A DNA stretch of 64,000 nucleotides from Marsupella aquatica (lineage: Eukaryota > Marchantiophyta). The stretch lies in assembly GCA_973895155.1 (NCBI GenBank), contig OZ316891.1, forward strand, positions 16,430,001-16,494,000, read 5' to 3'. The notes under the pieces were generated by a model that made no database searches, had not been told where the DNA came from, and saw only the letters and a list, made by a program, of their open reading frames with translations. Positions 33,664 to 42,999 of the stretch are shown here, one piece after another (the first letter of the stretch is position 1; every line of letters begins with the position of its first letter). A program made the position numbers and the translations under genes.

Positions 33664-34300
33664 AATCTGGGAGAGCTCTCCAAGATGGCGACAGTTTTTT
33701 TTGGCAATCTCAGAGAGCTCTCCGAGATCCCTACCGTTTTTTTGGCCGGAGAGCTCTCCAAGATGGCAACAATTGTTTTTGGCAATCTTGGAGAGGCTCT
33801 CTGAGATCCCTACCATTTTTATGGCAATCTTGGAGAGGCTCTCTGAGATCCCAACACACTTCTAGGAGTATGTTGGAGACATGGTAGTTTGTTTGCTCAC
33901 CATGTGAGAGAGCCTCTCCGATGTACCAAGTCACTCCGTTGCCATCTCGGAGAGTCTCTCCGAGATACCAAGTCTTTTTGTTGACCATCTTGGAGAGCCT
34001 CTCCGAGATACCAAGTCTTCTCGTTGACCATCTCGGAGAGCCTCTCCGAGATACCAAGTCTTTTTGTTGACCATCTCGGAGAGCCTCTCCGAGATACCAA
34101 GTCTTTTTGTTGACCATCTCGGAGAGCCTCTCCGAGATACCAAGTCTTTTTGTTGACCATCTCAAAGAGCCTCTCTGAGATACCAAGTCTTTTTGTTGAC
34201 CATCTCGGAGAGCCTCTCCGAGATACCAAGTCACTTTGCAAACCATCTTCGACTTTCCCATTCCATTTCTAAGACCATCTCAAAGAGCCTCTCCGAGATA
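33664..34300. repeat. B-family inverted-repeat array 1 (beyond the Ulp1 end)
   Basis: About 13 copies. From 33944 to 34240 they form a 43-bp tandem array with the spacer taccaagtctttttgttgacc. Exact copies of the extended form (11-bp arm ATCTCGGAGAG, one base, its reverse complement) lie at 33944 (centre T), 34030, 34073, 34116 and 34202 (centre C). Copies at 33667-33790 are diverged, some lacking the centre base. The open frames across this array are by-products of the 43-bp period. Confidence 0.9.
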
Positions 34301-34422
34301 CAAATACAAAAAACTTGCAAGTGATACACATCACATTCACTTTTCATATATATGGTAATGTGTACACAGGAACACTTCATCATTGCTACCTTCTCTAAAG
34401 CTAAACCCTATTGGCCACTACT

Positions 34423-35211
34423 TTATTCTGTTATCTGATATGTGCACAGGTCATAAATAATCTTCTTTTGCAAGTTTCCTACCTGGCTGCCATCAAAATC
34501 CATAGGAGCATCTCGACTTATGCGCTCTACATAGTTAAGGATAAATACCCCACAATTTACACTATCTTCTTGTGATGGAAGGCCTGACACTAAAGTTCTA
34601 GGCCAGTTGTATGCATCTGGTGAGGGCATGCCACTTTGACTTGCTTCATCCTCGATATACCTTGTTAGAGTATACATGAGATACTCATTTCGAGCCTCCC
34701 AAAAGTTTCCTGATTTCTCCCAAAGCGAATCTAGGAACAACACCTCTTTTCCAGTTAAATCAATCACTGCCAACACCCAATGCTCCCTATTTGCCTGGTG
34801 GATAGGGACCAATATCCTGTCATAATCAAATATGTTTTCTGTTTTGGTCCATCGAGCAACATTGGCAAAACAGTATACGGGCGTTGAGAGCAACGTGTAG
34901 AATGCTGTGATGAAAAATGCACACTTTGGATAGCCTCTTGATCTCCCCCTAGACTGCAACAAGGCCAAGTATGCATCGATGATATCTGAATGTAGCCATT
35001 GAGCTGCTATTCTTCCTTCAGACAAGCATCTCATTGACGCCCTAGTCAACTTGTAATCTACAAAGTTGAATAGTACTTCCTCGTCTGGGAGCTCTATGGA
35101 TAGACATGTGGATACTATGTCGGAAAAGTCTTGAGAGCAGACTACTTCAGCAAATAACCGAGGTATCCGAGTATTCCCACCACGTGCTACATAGGATTGA
35201 ACAACATGGCA
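34423..35211 (-). pseudogene. Ulp1/C48-type cysteine protease domain of element B
   Basis: Motifs: EHWVLAVIDL (catalytic His), LFLDSL (Asp), then QEDSVNCGVFILNYV (oxyanion Gln and catalytic Cys). Peptidase C48 domains cut SUMO-like proteins from targets and are common cargo in plant MULEs and CACTA elements. The frame is continuous upstream to the TAA at 35212-35214 that ends the methylase-like protein's charged tail, so one codon separates the two. It may have been the C-terminal domain of the same polyprotein, or a downstream exon. The frame from 35211 to 34423 is open. Confidence 0.75.
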
Positions 35212-35531
35212 TTAGGCATCATCTTCATCTAAGCTATAGGTCACAAAAGAAGGGTGAGCTATCTTGTCACTATCACTGCTGACACTCTCACTTTCATTGT
35301 AGTCTACCTCTACTGCTCTATCATCTACAAATCTAGATTTTTGCCTCTTTGTGTACTTCTCAGCTACACCCTTGAGCCGTTTGAAGGGGCGTGAATCAAC
35401 AATCCCTTCTGCGTAAGTTGGAAGGCAAAATCTTTCTGGAGAGAAAGTTTTCAATGCTTCCTCCCATGCTTCACGGACTTTGTCCTTGTCTGATGTGTGC
35501 CATTGTTCGGACTCGATGTTCCTGTAGTGAA
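35212..35531 (-). CDS. B gene, charged C-terminal exon
   Basis: After an acceptor (aataggcag) near 35532 the frame carries RFCLPTYAE, a basic patch (KYTKRQKSRFVDD) and a Ser/Asp/Glu-rich segment ending SLDEDDA at TAA 35212-35214. It is the counterpart of 17698-18007 in A. Confidence 0.5.
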
Positions 35532-35664
35532 CTGCCTATTGGTTAAGTAGACAGTTTAAGGTAATACCATAATAATGTGGAACTTCACATTTTTATTGAT
35601 CCTCACCATGGCACAATGTAAATTGCAAACTACCTACAACAAATGGGTTCTTGGATTCAACGTT

Positions 35665-36054
35665 TACTCACAATCCTGAGCATTCCCACCCTTGCCTTTT
35701 GCGGCATCCTCCTCTGATACAGACTCAAGGACCAGCTTCTTCCGCCCTTTAGGCTTCTTAGTCTCCTTGGCCTCCTCCTTCTTACTCTCCTCGCCCTCCG
35801 CCTTGGTCTGATTGCCTTGCTGCATTGAAAGGAGTTTTGACACCACTAAAGCTGCTGACTCACCAAAGTAGTCATGCGCTTCCATCCCAAATACTAGTCG
35901 CCCACAATTATTGGCAGCTTTGTAGATAGCACCAAAGTGGACATTCCAAGAAAATATGATATCGCCGAGACTGGTGATGTGCTCTATGATGCATTGCAAG
36001 GTTGCAAGCGATAAGGTTCCGGCCAATTCGTCTCTCACTGCATCATCTTCCTTT
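35665..36054 (-). CDS. B gene, methylase-like C-terminal part (3' side of LINE)
   Basis: TLQCIIEHITSLGDIIFSW…HFGA, then CGRLVFGMEAHDYFGESAALVVSKLL. This follows the pattern '..ll..li...s..gd.vlDpFaGSGTT..aa..lgr.fiGiE....y..iA..rl' of N4/N6 DNA methylases, but the SAM-binding motif I has lost DPFxGSG (SWNVHFGA here). A Lys/Glu-rich linker follows. The same region in A keeps DWTAGAGGS. Confidence 0.5.
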
Positions 36055-36765
36055 CCTGGGAAAATAGTTTTTATAATAAAAAGGTGAGACCGCAAAAACC
36101 CCACGGCCGGGGGGAAGCAAACAGCCCCTTAGATATATCAGCACAACTCCCACAGGGAGGCCAGCAGGCATAAGCAAAGGCCAGAATCACAATAAACATA
36201 AAAAAGGGGAGACTGAAGCTATAGGCCCAAAACGTGAGTGACCCACACATCATGTCAACTTGTAGAGCCCTAGAGCCGATAAGCAAGGTAACCCATTCAC
36301 CCTTTTCCAATAGCTATCACTCCTAGACCAGCAACGCAGCCACTGAGGTGACTCTGCCAGTACTCCTAGCAAACCAGTGTCGTTGTTTTAAAGCGATGAG
36401 ATCCCTAGCCTTAGCCAGTCTGATGCGCCGCCCACCAATGGGGAGGCACCAGCCCGCAGCTCGCAAGTGCGTCTCAGTTTCCGAGAGGACCAGCCCAAAA
36501 TCAAATACTCTGATCTGCTTTTTCTCAAAAATCTGCTCATTTCGTCCCATCCATAGAGCCCACAGTATTTGATACTGCAGGAAAAAGCAGGTAGATTGAG
36601 TGTGTGTTCTGGAGTCTGTAGCAACAAGGAGTTCCAGGCTACCCCAACCCCTGCCAAACAGTTGTCTCAAGGAGCTGGACTCTCCAATTCCCCAACAGCG
36701 CATGGCGTGGGCACAGCCAAAGAAGAGGTGGGGGATGCTTTCAATTCTCCCAGGGCAAACATGGC
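36055..36765 (-). mobile_element. 5'-truncated LINE insertion with zf-RVT C-terminus
   Basis: Flanked by the 14-bp duplication catcatcttccttt (36041-36054 and 36766-36779). The minus strand encodes the C-terminal end typical of plant LINE polyproteins: HLFFGCAHAMRCWG (zf-RVT), then ILWALWMGRNEQIF. Its 3' end, on the minus strand, is a T/A-rich tail (ttttattataaaaac) at 36056-36085. It inserted into a coding exon of the B ParB/methylase-like gene; the flanking frames match across the duplication. Confidence 0.85.
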
Positions 36766-36956
36766 ATCATCTTCCTTTGTAAAATTGGATAGAGCATTGC
36801 TCTTTGCTGGGCACAAGTCACCAGTAATTGGCTTCATATGTACCTTTGGGAGGGTCACCTCTGTACCCTTTATGGTGAATATATCTAAATGCAGATATTG
36901 AGCCTGTCACATCATGCAAAATAGATTTGCACTTGTTAGCAACACTAATTGCTAAA

Positions 36957-37460
36957 CTTATCCGACATCGGTCCTACCTATCTCAGAGAGGCTCTCCGAG
37001 ATCCATGCTACCTATCTCAAAGAGGCTCTCCGAGATGGATCCTACCTATCTCAAAGAGGCTCTCCGAGATCCATGCTACCTATCTCAGAGAGGCTCTCCG
37101 AGATGGATCCTACCTATCTCAGAGAGGCTCTCCGAGATGGATCCTACCTATCTCAAAGAGGCTCTCCGAGATCCATGCTACCTATCTCAGAGAGGCTCTC
37201 CAAGATGGATCCTACCTATCTCAAAGAGGCTCTCCAAGATGGATCCTACCTATCTCAGAGAGGCTCTCCGAGATCCATGCTACCTATCTTAGAGAGGCTC
37301 TCCGAGATTGATCCTACCTATCTTGGAGAGCCTCTCCGAGATTGATCCTACCTATCTCGGAGAGCCTCTCCAAGATCAATGTTACCGATATGGGAGAGGG
37401 TGTCCGAGATTGTAATTGCGGACACATTTTTCAACTATCTCGGAGAGCCTCTCCGAGATG
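36957..37460. repeat. B-family inverted-repeat array 2 (fills intron 3 of the ParB gene)
   Basis: About 13 copies at roughly 34-bp spacing with the spacer ggatcctacct or ccatgctacct, then an exact extended copy at 37437-37459. The array makes up most of the intron between donor 37496 (gtaagt on the minus strand) and the exon starting near 36890. Element A has no intron at this place. Confidence 0.9.
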
Positions 37461-37496
37461 ACTTCTATTGAAATGCCAAAATTGAAGTGAACTTAC

Positions 37497-38425
37497 AGCT
37501 TTTTTGCTTGATGCCATGTAGCAAGGTGTGTCATTCCAAATGGTGAATGAGTCAATGTGATCCAACTTCTCAGCCCGGTCAATGTGAAGGTACTCAAAGA
37601 TTGAGCTTGTGTGGGCAAATGAACCACTATGCACGATGCACAGGAAACCGTCATTTGTGAGTAGAGAGTCTGCCACTGTCGTCGCCACTTCTAGGTCACT
37701 GAGCCAAAATCTATTCCACACTGGAACATTATTTTCAGCTTGCGCTATGCGATAATCTGTCCCTAACTGAACAAAGATCATATCACAACCATGGCCCTTA
37801 GGTACACCATCAACTATCCAGCCTTGTTTTCGCAAGCCAGCCAACTTCAATTTCTTACACCAATCCCGGAATTCCCTCATGAATGGAGGGAGAGACAACT
37901 TTCCCGTGGTTGGCTGGTATTTGTCCTTCAGTCAAGAAGAACACTCTAGTAAGGTCATATGCTCTTTTGCATGGCAAAATTGCAGGGCAGATGTAATAGC
38001 ATGAGAGGGCCGAGGTACTCCAAGAATTTTGCAAAGATCATCCTCCGGAATTTCTGGGGCTTCTGTTGAAACTGGCTTCTTTGTGGGTTTGTCTATCCTC
38101 TTCTCGGCTTTCTTCTTTGGCCGACTGGTTGGCTTACCAGAGATTTGTGGTTTGCTTGGGGTCCCAATCGGGGTCCCGCTTGGGGTTGAAAGGTCAGGCT
38201 CCTCCTCCTCCTCATGGCCCTCTGCATTGTCCCCGGTGGCCATCTCATCCTCCTCTCCATTGGCCCCACTTGCCGCTTTCTCATCCTCCTCTCAATTGTC
38301 CCCACTCACCGCTTTCTCATCCTCCTCTCCATTGTCCCCGGTCTTTCTTGGCTCCATCTTCTCATCCATCGAACGACGTTTGCTTGAGGTAGACCCTGGG
38401 GTTCCAAACTTTTCTTTACTTTTTT
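37497..38425 (-). pseudogene. B gene, methylase-like exon (motif IV side)
   Basis: A low-complexity Pro/Ser linker and basic patch (RPKKKAEKRIDKPTKK) are followed, past a single TGA at 37932-37934, by CDMIFVQLGTDYRI (motif IV position; DPPY is absent), VPVWNRFWLSD, a helix, and LLTNDGFLCIVHSG. This parallels A 16321-17100 closely in order and spacing. The exon has a good acceptor (ctgcag) and donor (gtaagt). Confidence 0.5.
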
Positions 38426-38533
38426 CTGCAGAACAAAGTAAGGAGTTTAGTATACATTTTACAATGATACTATCTCGGAGAGGCTCTCAAACATAGGTCA
38501 GATGTACAATGCAAGCTAGGGTGTAAACCTTAC
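38426..38533. repeat. intron 2 of the B gene with one B-family repeat
   Basis: A 108-bp GT-AG intron (minus strand: donor gtaagg, acceptor ctgcag) at the same place as intron 2 of the A gene. It carries one diverged repeat, atctcggagaggctct, at about 38469-38484. Confidence 0.7.
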
Positions 38534-39789
38534 CAGGAGTGCCTTGTTCTGAGGTGGTGTCTTCTGATTCCTTTTCTTTCTTCCCCCGAACCTTCTTCCC
38601 ATCATACTCTGGCTCTCCAAGAGGCAAAATGGCCTCCAAGTCCAATGCAGCCTTTGTCGACTGCTCAAGATCTGCCAACTTTGAAGGCGCAAAAAGGTTG
38701 TCTGGTAGTTTCCCCTCCTTTAGGAGGTTGGTAGCTTCCTTCTCTTTGGCCGTAATGAACTCATTCCAATCATTGAACTCCATGAACCATGGACAATTTT
38801 GTCTCTCCCAGTCTGAAAAGACTCTTGCTGCTAGCTTCAGCCCGTCTGTTGGATACATTGATAGCGGGCCTTTCTCCGTCATCCATGCAGTCAAAGCACT
38901 TGGTAACTCTTTGAAAGTAGAGGCTCCAATGCTCTCCTAATGAAGTAAATATCTGACCACACACCTCTTTGCACGCTTCCTCCACACATCTTTGCTTTGC
39001 TTTGCTGGATTCCACATCTTCTTGCCCTCCTCATAGGACCGAGTCTGTACAAATTGCTTGTACATCTTGTTGTGAAACTCAACAAACTTGTCTTTGCTTC
39101 CATTGAAGTTCTGCCACTCACCAGAATCATATGCACTCTTGGCAAACTCTGACATGATCAAACTGCCAACATGGGCAATGTAACACCACATTGCACACTA
39201 GCAATCAAGCTCTCACTGCTGAATCACCATATACATCTGGATGGTGGTGTTGCTTCTTCTCCTCCGCGGTTGAGAAATGAACACGGAGTAACTTATTTCG
39301 ACACTCAGTAGGCATCACCGCACTTGCAAACAATTTAACTCAATCCAACCCCACTTGCACTTGTGGCCAATCTTTCTGTTTACTCTGCAACTGGTGCAGC
39401 TCCTCGGCAATCTCCAAAAATTCCTCTCCATTTGCTGGATTGACAATCTGAGCAAACTTCTGCATTTTTCCCTCCCAAGACCTACAGGCTTCACTCGTCA
39501 TGAGTGCGGTTTCCTTTTGGAACTTATCCAAACTCCAGGCATGGCCAATTGCAGCATCGACTGCCATCTCCTTCGCAAGACGAATCCTCCCGTCTTCAAT
39601 ATTATTCCACGACATGATGTACACAACAGCATCCTTTGTCATGCACTTGCTATACCATGTCTTTCCATGCCCATGGCTTCTTGCTGCTAAGAATCTACCA
39701 TTACCATCCGGATGAAGCAATGTCTGATACTCCTACAAAGGTGTCATCAACAACTTCTTCACCCTGTCTGCATCGGTCAACCAAGATGT
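38534..39789 (-). pseudogene. B gene, helical middle exon (several breaks)
   Basis: Blocks match A 14797-16130: LTDADRVKKLL, WYSKCMTKDAVVYIM, SMYPTDG, WERQNCPWF. Breaks include a TAG near 39735, and frame changes near 39340-39190 and 38937-38894. No catalytic motif is recognised. Confidence 0.55.
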
Positions 39790-39879
39790 CTGCACAACGT
39801 TTGCGCTTATCCTGCGTAAAAGAAGCAACAAATGTTGGCGTCAAAGGCTATGTACAAGCAAATTAGATCTCTGTCAGAT

Positions 39880-40150
39880 GCTCTCCGAGAAGGCATGGAT
39901 ATCTCGGAGAGGCTCTCCGAGAAGGCATGGATATCTCAGAGAGGCTCTCCGAGAAGGCATCGCTCTTCAAGAAGGCATGGATATCTCGGAGAGGCTCTCT
40001 GAGAAGGCATGGATATCTTGGAGAGGCTCTCCGAGAAGGCATCGCTCTTCAAGAAGGCATGGATATCTCGGAGAGCCTCTCTAAGATAGCATTTTGAGAG
40101 CCAAACATTGTATGTGTGTATGTATCTATCTCAAAGAGCCTCTCCAAGAT
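39880..40150. repeat. B-family inverted-repeat array 3 (intron 1 of the ParB gene)
   Basis: Copies at 39901 (centre G), 39931, 39981, 40018, 40066 and a diverged one near 40127, separated by gaaggcatgg-type spacers. The array lies in the intron between donor 40222 (gtaagt) and acceptor near 39790 (minus strand). Confidence 0.85.
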
Positions 40151-40222
40151 AGGATTGCCTATGTGGGTGCAAAGGAACAACAAATGCAAGAACAACCAAA
40201 AACCAAGGGGGCGATCACTTAC

Positions 40223-40898
40223 GCATTGAGGCCATGCATTGCCTGCTCAATCTTCCTGAATCCTTGTTTTCCAGTTTGTAGAAGAGAGAATCTCACGCAA
40301 GGGTGGTAATTCTGCTCGTTAGGATACTCTTCAGCCACTTGTCTCCATGCATTCAGGCGATGATTTCCATCAAACACCCAAAACATCTTACCCTTCAAAA
40401 TGTGAAACTCCTCGTACTCATCACACTCCATCTCAAATTTTGCGTTAGCTTGTTCCCATAGAGGGTCCCAATCTGCGGAAAATTCAGACATAGAGTGGGT
40501 GGCGTTATGCGCATTGGTCTCTGATACGTGGAATTCCAAAAACTTGTCCACATACCCATTCTTCACAAAGTCCTTCTTCATCTTGAGAATGGAACTCTGT
40601 TGGAGAGTCCGAACTGCCTCCATTGTCATCAAACGACATAGTGGAATCCGAGGTGGCTCTCTGGGCTTCCCGCTTGGTTAGCTCCAAATGAAACCAAGTA
40701 CTCCCCAACAATCCCTTCGAATGCACCTTTGTTCAAACGTTCAGCAGACACATTTTCAAAGTTCAGAACCTTTGGCTCCAGCTTCATTGTGTGAGTTTCC
40801 CGACCACTGGCGGTGCTCTCTGCTGTCTTTGATCTGATCTGCTGACCAGACAATGAAGGAGAGGGAGTGGGTTGCTTCCTCTTCCCTATCATTTTCAA
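40223..40898 (-). pseudogene. B gene, ParB-like exon
   Basis: An N-terminal basic/Ser-rich stretch (MKMIGKRKQPTPSPS), then LVSFG, a frameshift near 40680, PPRIPLCRL (identical to A), MEAVRTLQQSS, a helix, and VFDGNHRLNAW, the ParB/Srx-type DGxHR signature, followed by HPCVRFSLL. The exon ends at 40223 before gtaagt. The strongest identity between the A and B proteins is around this signature. Confidence 0.65.
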
Positions 40899-40924
40899 AC
40901 CTCACCAACTACTGAATTGCATGA

Positions 40925-41395
40925 GCACAACTTGCACAACACTTGCACCGCCCACAGCTCAGTTGCAGCAAGCTCAATCACTGGCAATGCATGGCACAAC
41001 ACACAACACATTCGCACCGCTTGCACAACACTCGCACTCGCACCGCCATAGGTCACCGCACTCAATCGCACCGCTTCCAGCACTCGCACTCACAATCGCA
41101 CCGCTTCCAGCACTCGTACCACCACAACTCAGTCGCAACAAGCTCAATCACTAGCAGTGGCACAACACACAACACAATCGCACCACTTTCACAGCACTCG
41201 CACTCGCACCGCCACAGGTCACCGCACTCAATCGCACCGCTTCCACCACTCGCACTCACAATCACACCGCTTCCAGCACTCGCACCACCACAACTTAGTC
41301 GCAGCAAGCTCAATCACTGGCAGTGGCACAACACACAACACAATTGCACCGCTTCCAGCACTCGCACCACCACAACTCAGTCGCAGCAAACTCCC
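40925..41395. repeat. CACTCGCACC-rich imperfect tandem repeat upstream of the B ParB gene
   Basis: Recurring blocks of cactcgcaccgc, cacaacacacaacaca, cagtcgcagcaagctcaatc and cttccagcactcgcacc repeat about four times in longer units of ~90-120 bp. It lies in the upstream region of the ParB-type gene. Long open frames here are composition artefacts. Confidence 0.7.
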
Positions 41396-41477
41396 TATCC
41401 CATAGGGTTTTGTGGGTTTTACTGGAAAATAAAAATAAAAATAAAAATATTGAGCCTAATCCTTGCTAAACACCTGA

Positions 41478-42240
41478 AGATGGCATCTCGGAGAGCCTCT
41501 CCAACATCCCTAAACCCTTCATACCTACGCAAGATGGTATCTTGGAGAGCCTCTCCAACATGGGTCAAGGCTACATACCTCCGCAAGATGGCATCTTGGA
41601 GAGCCTCTCCAAGATGAAACTTGGTGAGATCCGGTGCAAGATCCCGTGCAAGATCTAATCTCAGAGAGGCTCTCCAAGATGGGTCGAGGCTATATACCTC
41701 CGCAAGATGGCATCTTGGAGAGCCTCTCCAAGATGAAACTTGGTGATATCCGGTGCAAGATCTAATCTCAGAGAGCCTCTCCAAGATGGGCCGAGGCTAC
41801 ATACCTCCGCAAGATGGCATCTCAGAGAGCCTCTCCAAGATGAAACTTGGTGAGATCCGGTGCAAGATCTAATCTCGGAGAGCCTCTCTAACATGGGTCA
41901 AGGGTACATACCTGCGCAAGATGGCATGTCGGAGAGCCTCTCCAAGATGAAACTTGGTGAGATCCGGTGCAAGATCTAATCTTGGAGAGCCTCTCCAAGA
42001 TGGGTCGAGGCTACATACCTCCGCAAGATGGCATCTCGGAGAGCCTCTCCAAGATGAAACTTGGTGAGATCCGGTGCAAGATCTAATCTCGGAGAGCCTC
42101 TCTAACATGGGTCGAGGGTTCATACCTTCGCAAGATGGCATGTCGGAGAGCCTCTCCAAGATGAAACTTGGTGAGATCCGGTGCAAGATCAATCTCAGAG
42201 AGCCTCACTAACATGGGTTGAGGCTTCCAGATGGCATCTG
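41478..42240. repeat. B-family inverted-repeat array 4 (between the divergent genes)
   Basis: About 13 copies arranged as pairs in a higher-order unit of roughly 110 bp: repeat, aaacttggtgagatccggtgcaag (split here as spacer), repeat, then a spacer with ggctacatacctccgcaag. The region is upstream of both the ParB-type gene and the transposase gene, as is the 13236-13656 cluster in A. Confidence 0.85.
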
Positions 42241-42299
42241 AGAGAGCCTAATGGACACCCTAAACTTGCTGTCAAAGGTTCTTGGATGTTCAACGAGGG

Positions 42300-42770
42300 A
42301 AGAATATTTGTAACAATTTTTACGCTTGGTCTGGGCGATAAGGTACTCTGACAAAACAATCTTGACATATTCAACAAAGAAAGAAGCGAGTCTAACAATT
42401 TTTACACTCTGTCTAGGCGGTAAGGTACTCTGACAAAACAATCTTGACATTCAACAAAGAAAGAAGCGAGTGTAACAGTTTTTACGCTCGGTCTGGGCAA
42501 TAAGGTACTTTGACAAAACAATCTTGACATATTCAACAAAGAAAGAAGCGAGTGTAACAGTTTTTACGCTCGGTCTGGGCGATAAGGTACTCTGACAAAA
42601 CAATCTTGACATATTCAACAAAGAAAGAAGTGAGTGTAATAGTTTTTACGCTCTATCTGGGCGGTAAGGTACTCTGACAAAACAATCGTCACATATTCAG
42701 AAAGAAAGAAGCGACTCTAATAGTTTTTACGCTTTGTCTGGGCGATAAGGTACTCTGAGAAAACAAAGTC
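42300..42770. repeat. 82-bp tandem repeat (about 5.5 copies)
   Basis: Unit landmarks: taaggtact at 42339, 42421, 42501, 42583, 42665 and 42746 (period 80-82 bp), each followed by gacaaaacaatcttgacat and, later, gtttttacgct. Copies are about 90% alike by eye. It lies between array 4 and the compound LTR, with no gene. Confidence 0.85.
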
Positions 42771-42999
42771 ATAAGAATGAATAGCAGTTTTCACATACTG
42801 TTTGCTGATTAAGTTACGCTCTTGAGAAACAAAGAGGAATTGAGCAAGCCGGAAAGGCAATAACATCCCTTACATGAACGAGGTTGTGATGCCTAGCCAG
42901 GAATCATTGGGCTAGTTTAAGTGGAAAAGAGAAGTGTACCCTAGAAACACCTTAGTATAGTTACAAAAATAAGGAAAATATAAACAATTAAGGGTGACT

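Larger units (their letters stand above)
35212..40898 (-). pseudogene. ParB-like / N4-N6 DNA-methyltransferase-like gene of element B
   Basis: Exons about 40898-40223, 39789-38534, 38425-37497, 36890-35665 (interrupted by a LINE) and 35531-35212. The order matches the A gene: basic N-terminus, ParB-like core, helical middle, methylase-like fold, charged tail. Two intron positions are shared with A; the intron at 37496-36891 is B-specific and almost wholly B repeats. Lesions: a frameshift near 40680, TAG near 39735, several breaks at 39340-38894, TGA at 37932-37934, the LINE, and TAA at 35212. Two divergent elements keeping the same non-transposase gene indicates it matters to the element. Confidence 0.65.

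Noticed and set aside
33731-34261. Long open frames reading YLGEALRDGQQK-type repeats
   Set aside because: They arise from a 43-bp array of the B inverted repeat with few stop codons; frames are open on more than one register, and similar frames occur in other arrays with different periods.
36927-37345. Overlapping frames reading YLSQRGSPRW repeats
   Set aside because: Same cause: a ~34-bp repeat array inside an intron, open in several frames at once.
40943-41617. His/Gln-rich frame at 40943
   Set aside because: Produced by a CACTCGCACC-rich tandem repeat; frames on both strands are open and no homology is seen.
33664-42240. CRISPR-like regularly spaced palindromic repeats
   Set aside because: Spacers are themselves repeated rather than unique, periods vary between arrays, there are no cas genes, and the context is a eukaryotic transposon with introns.
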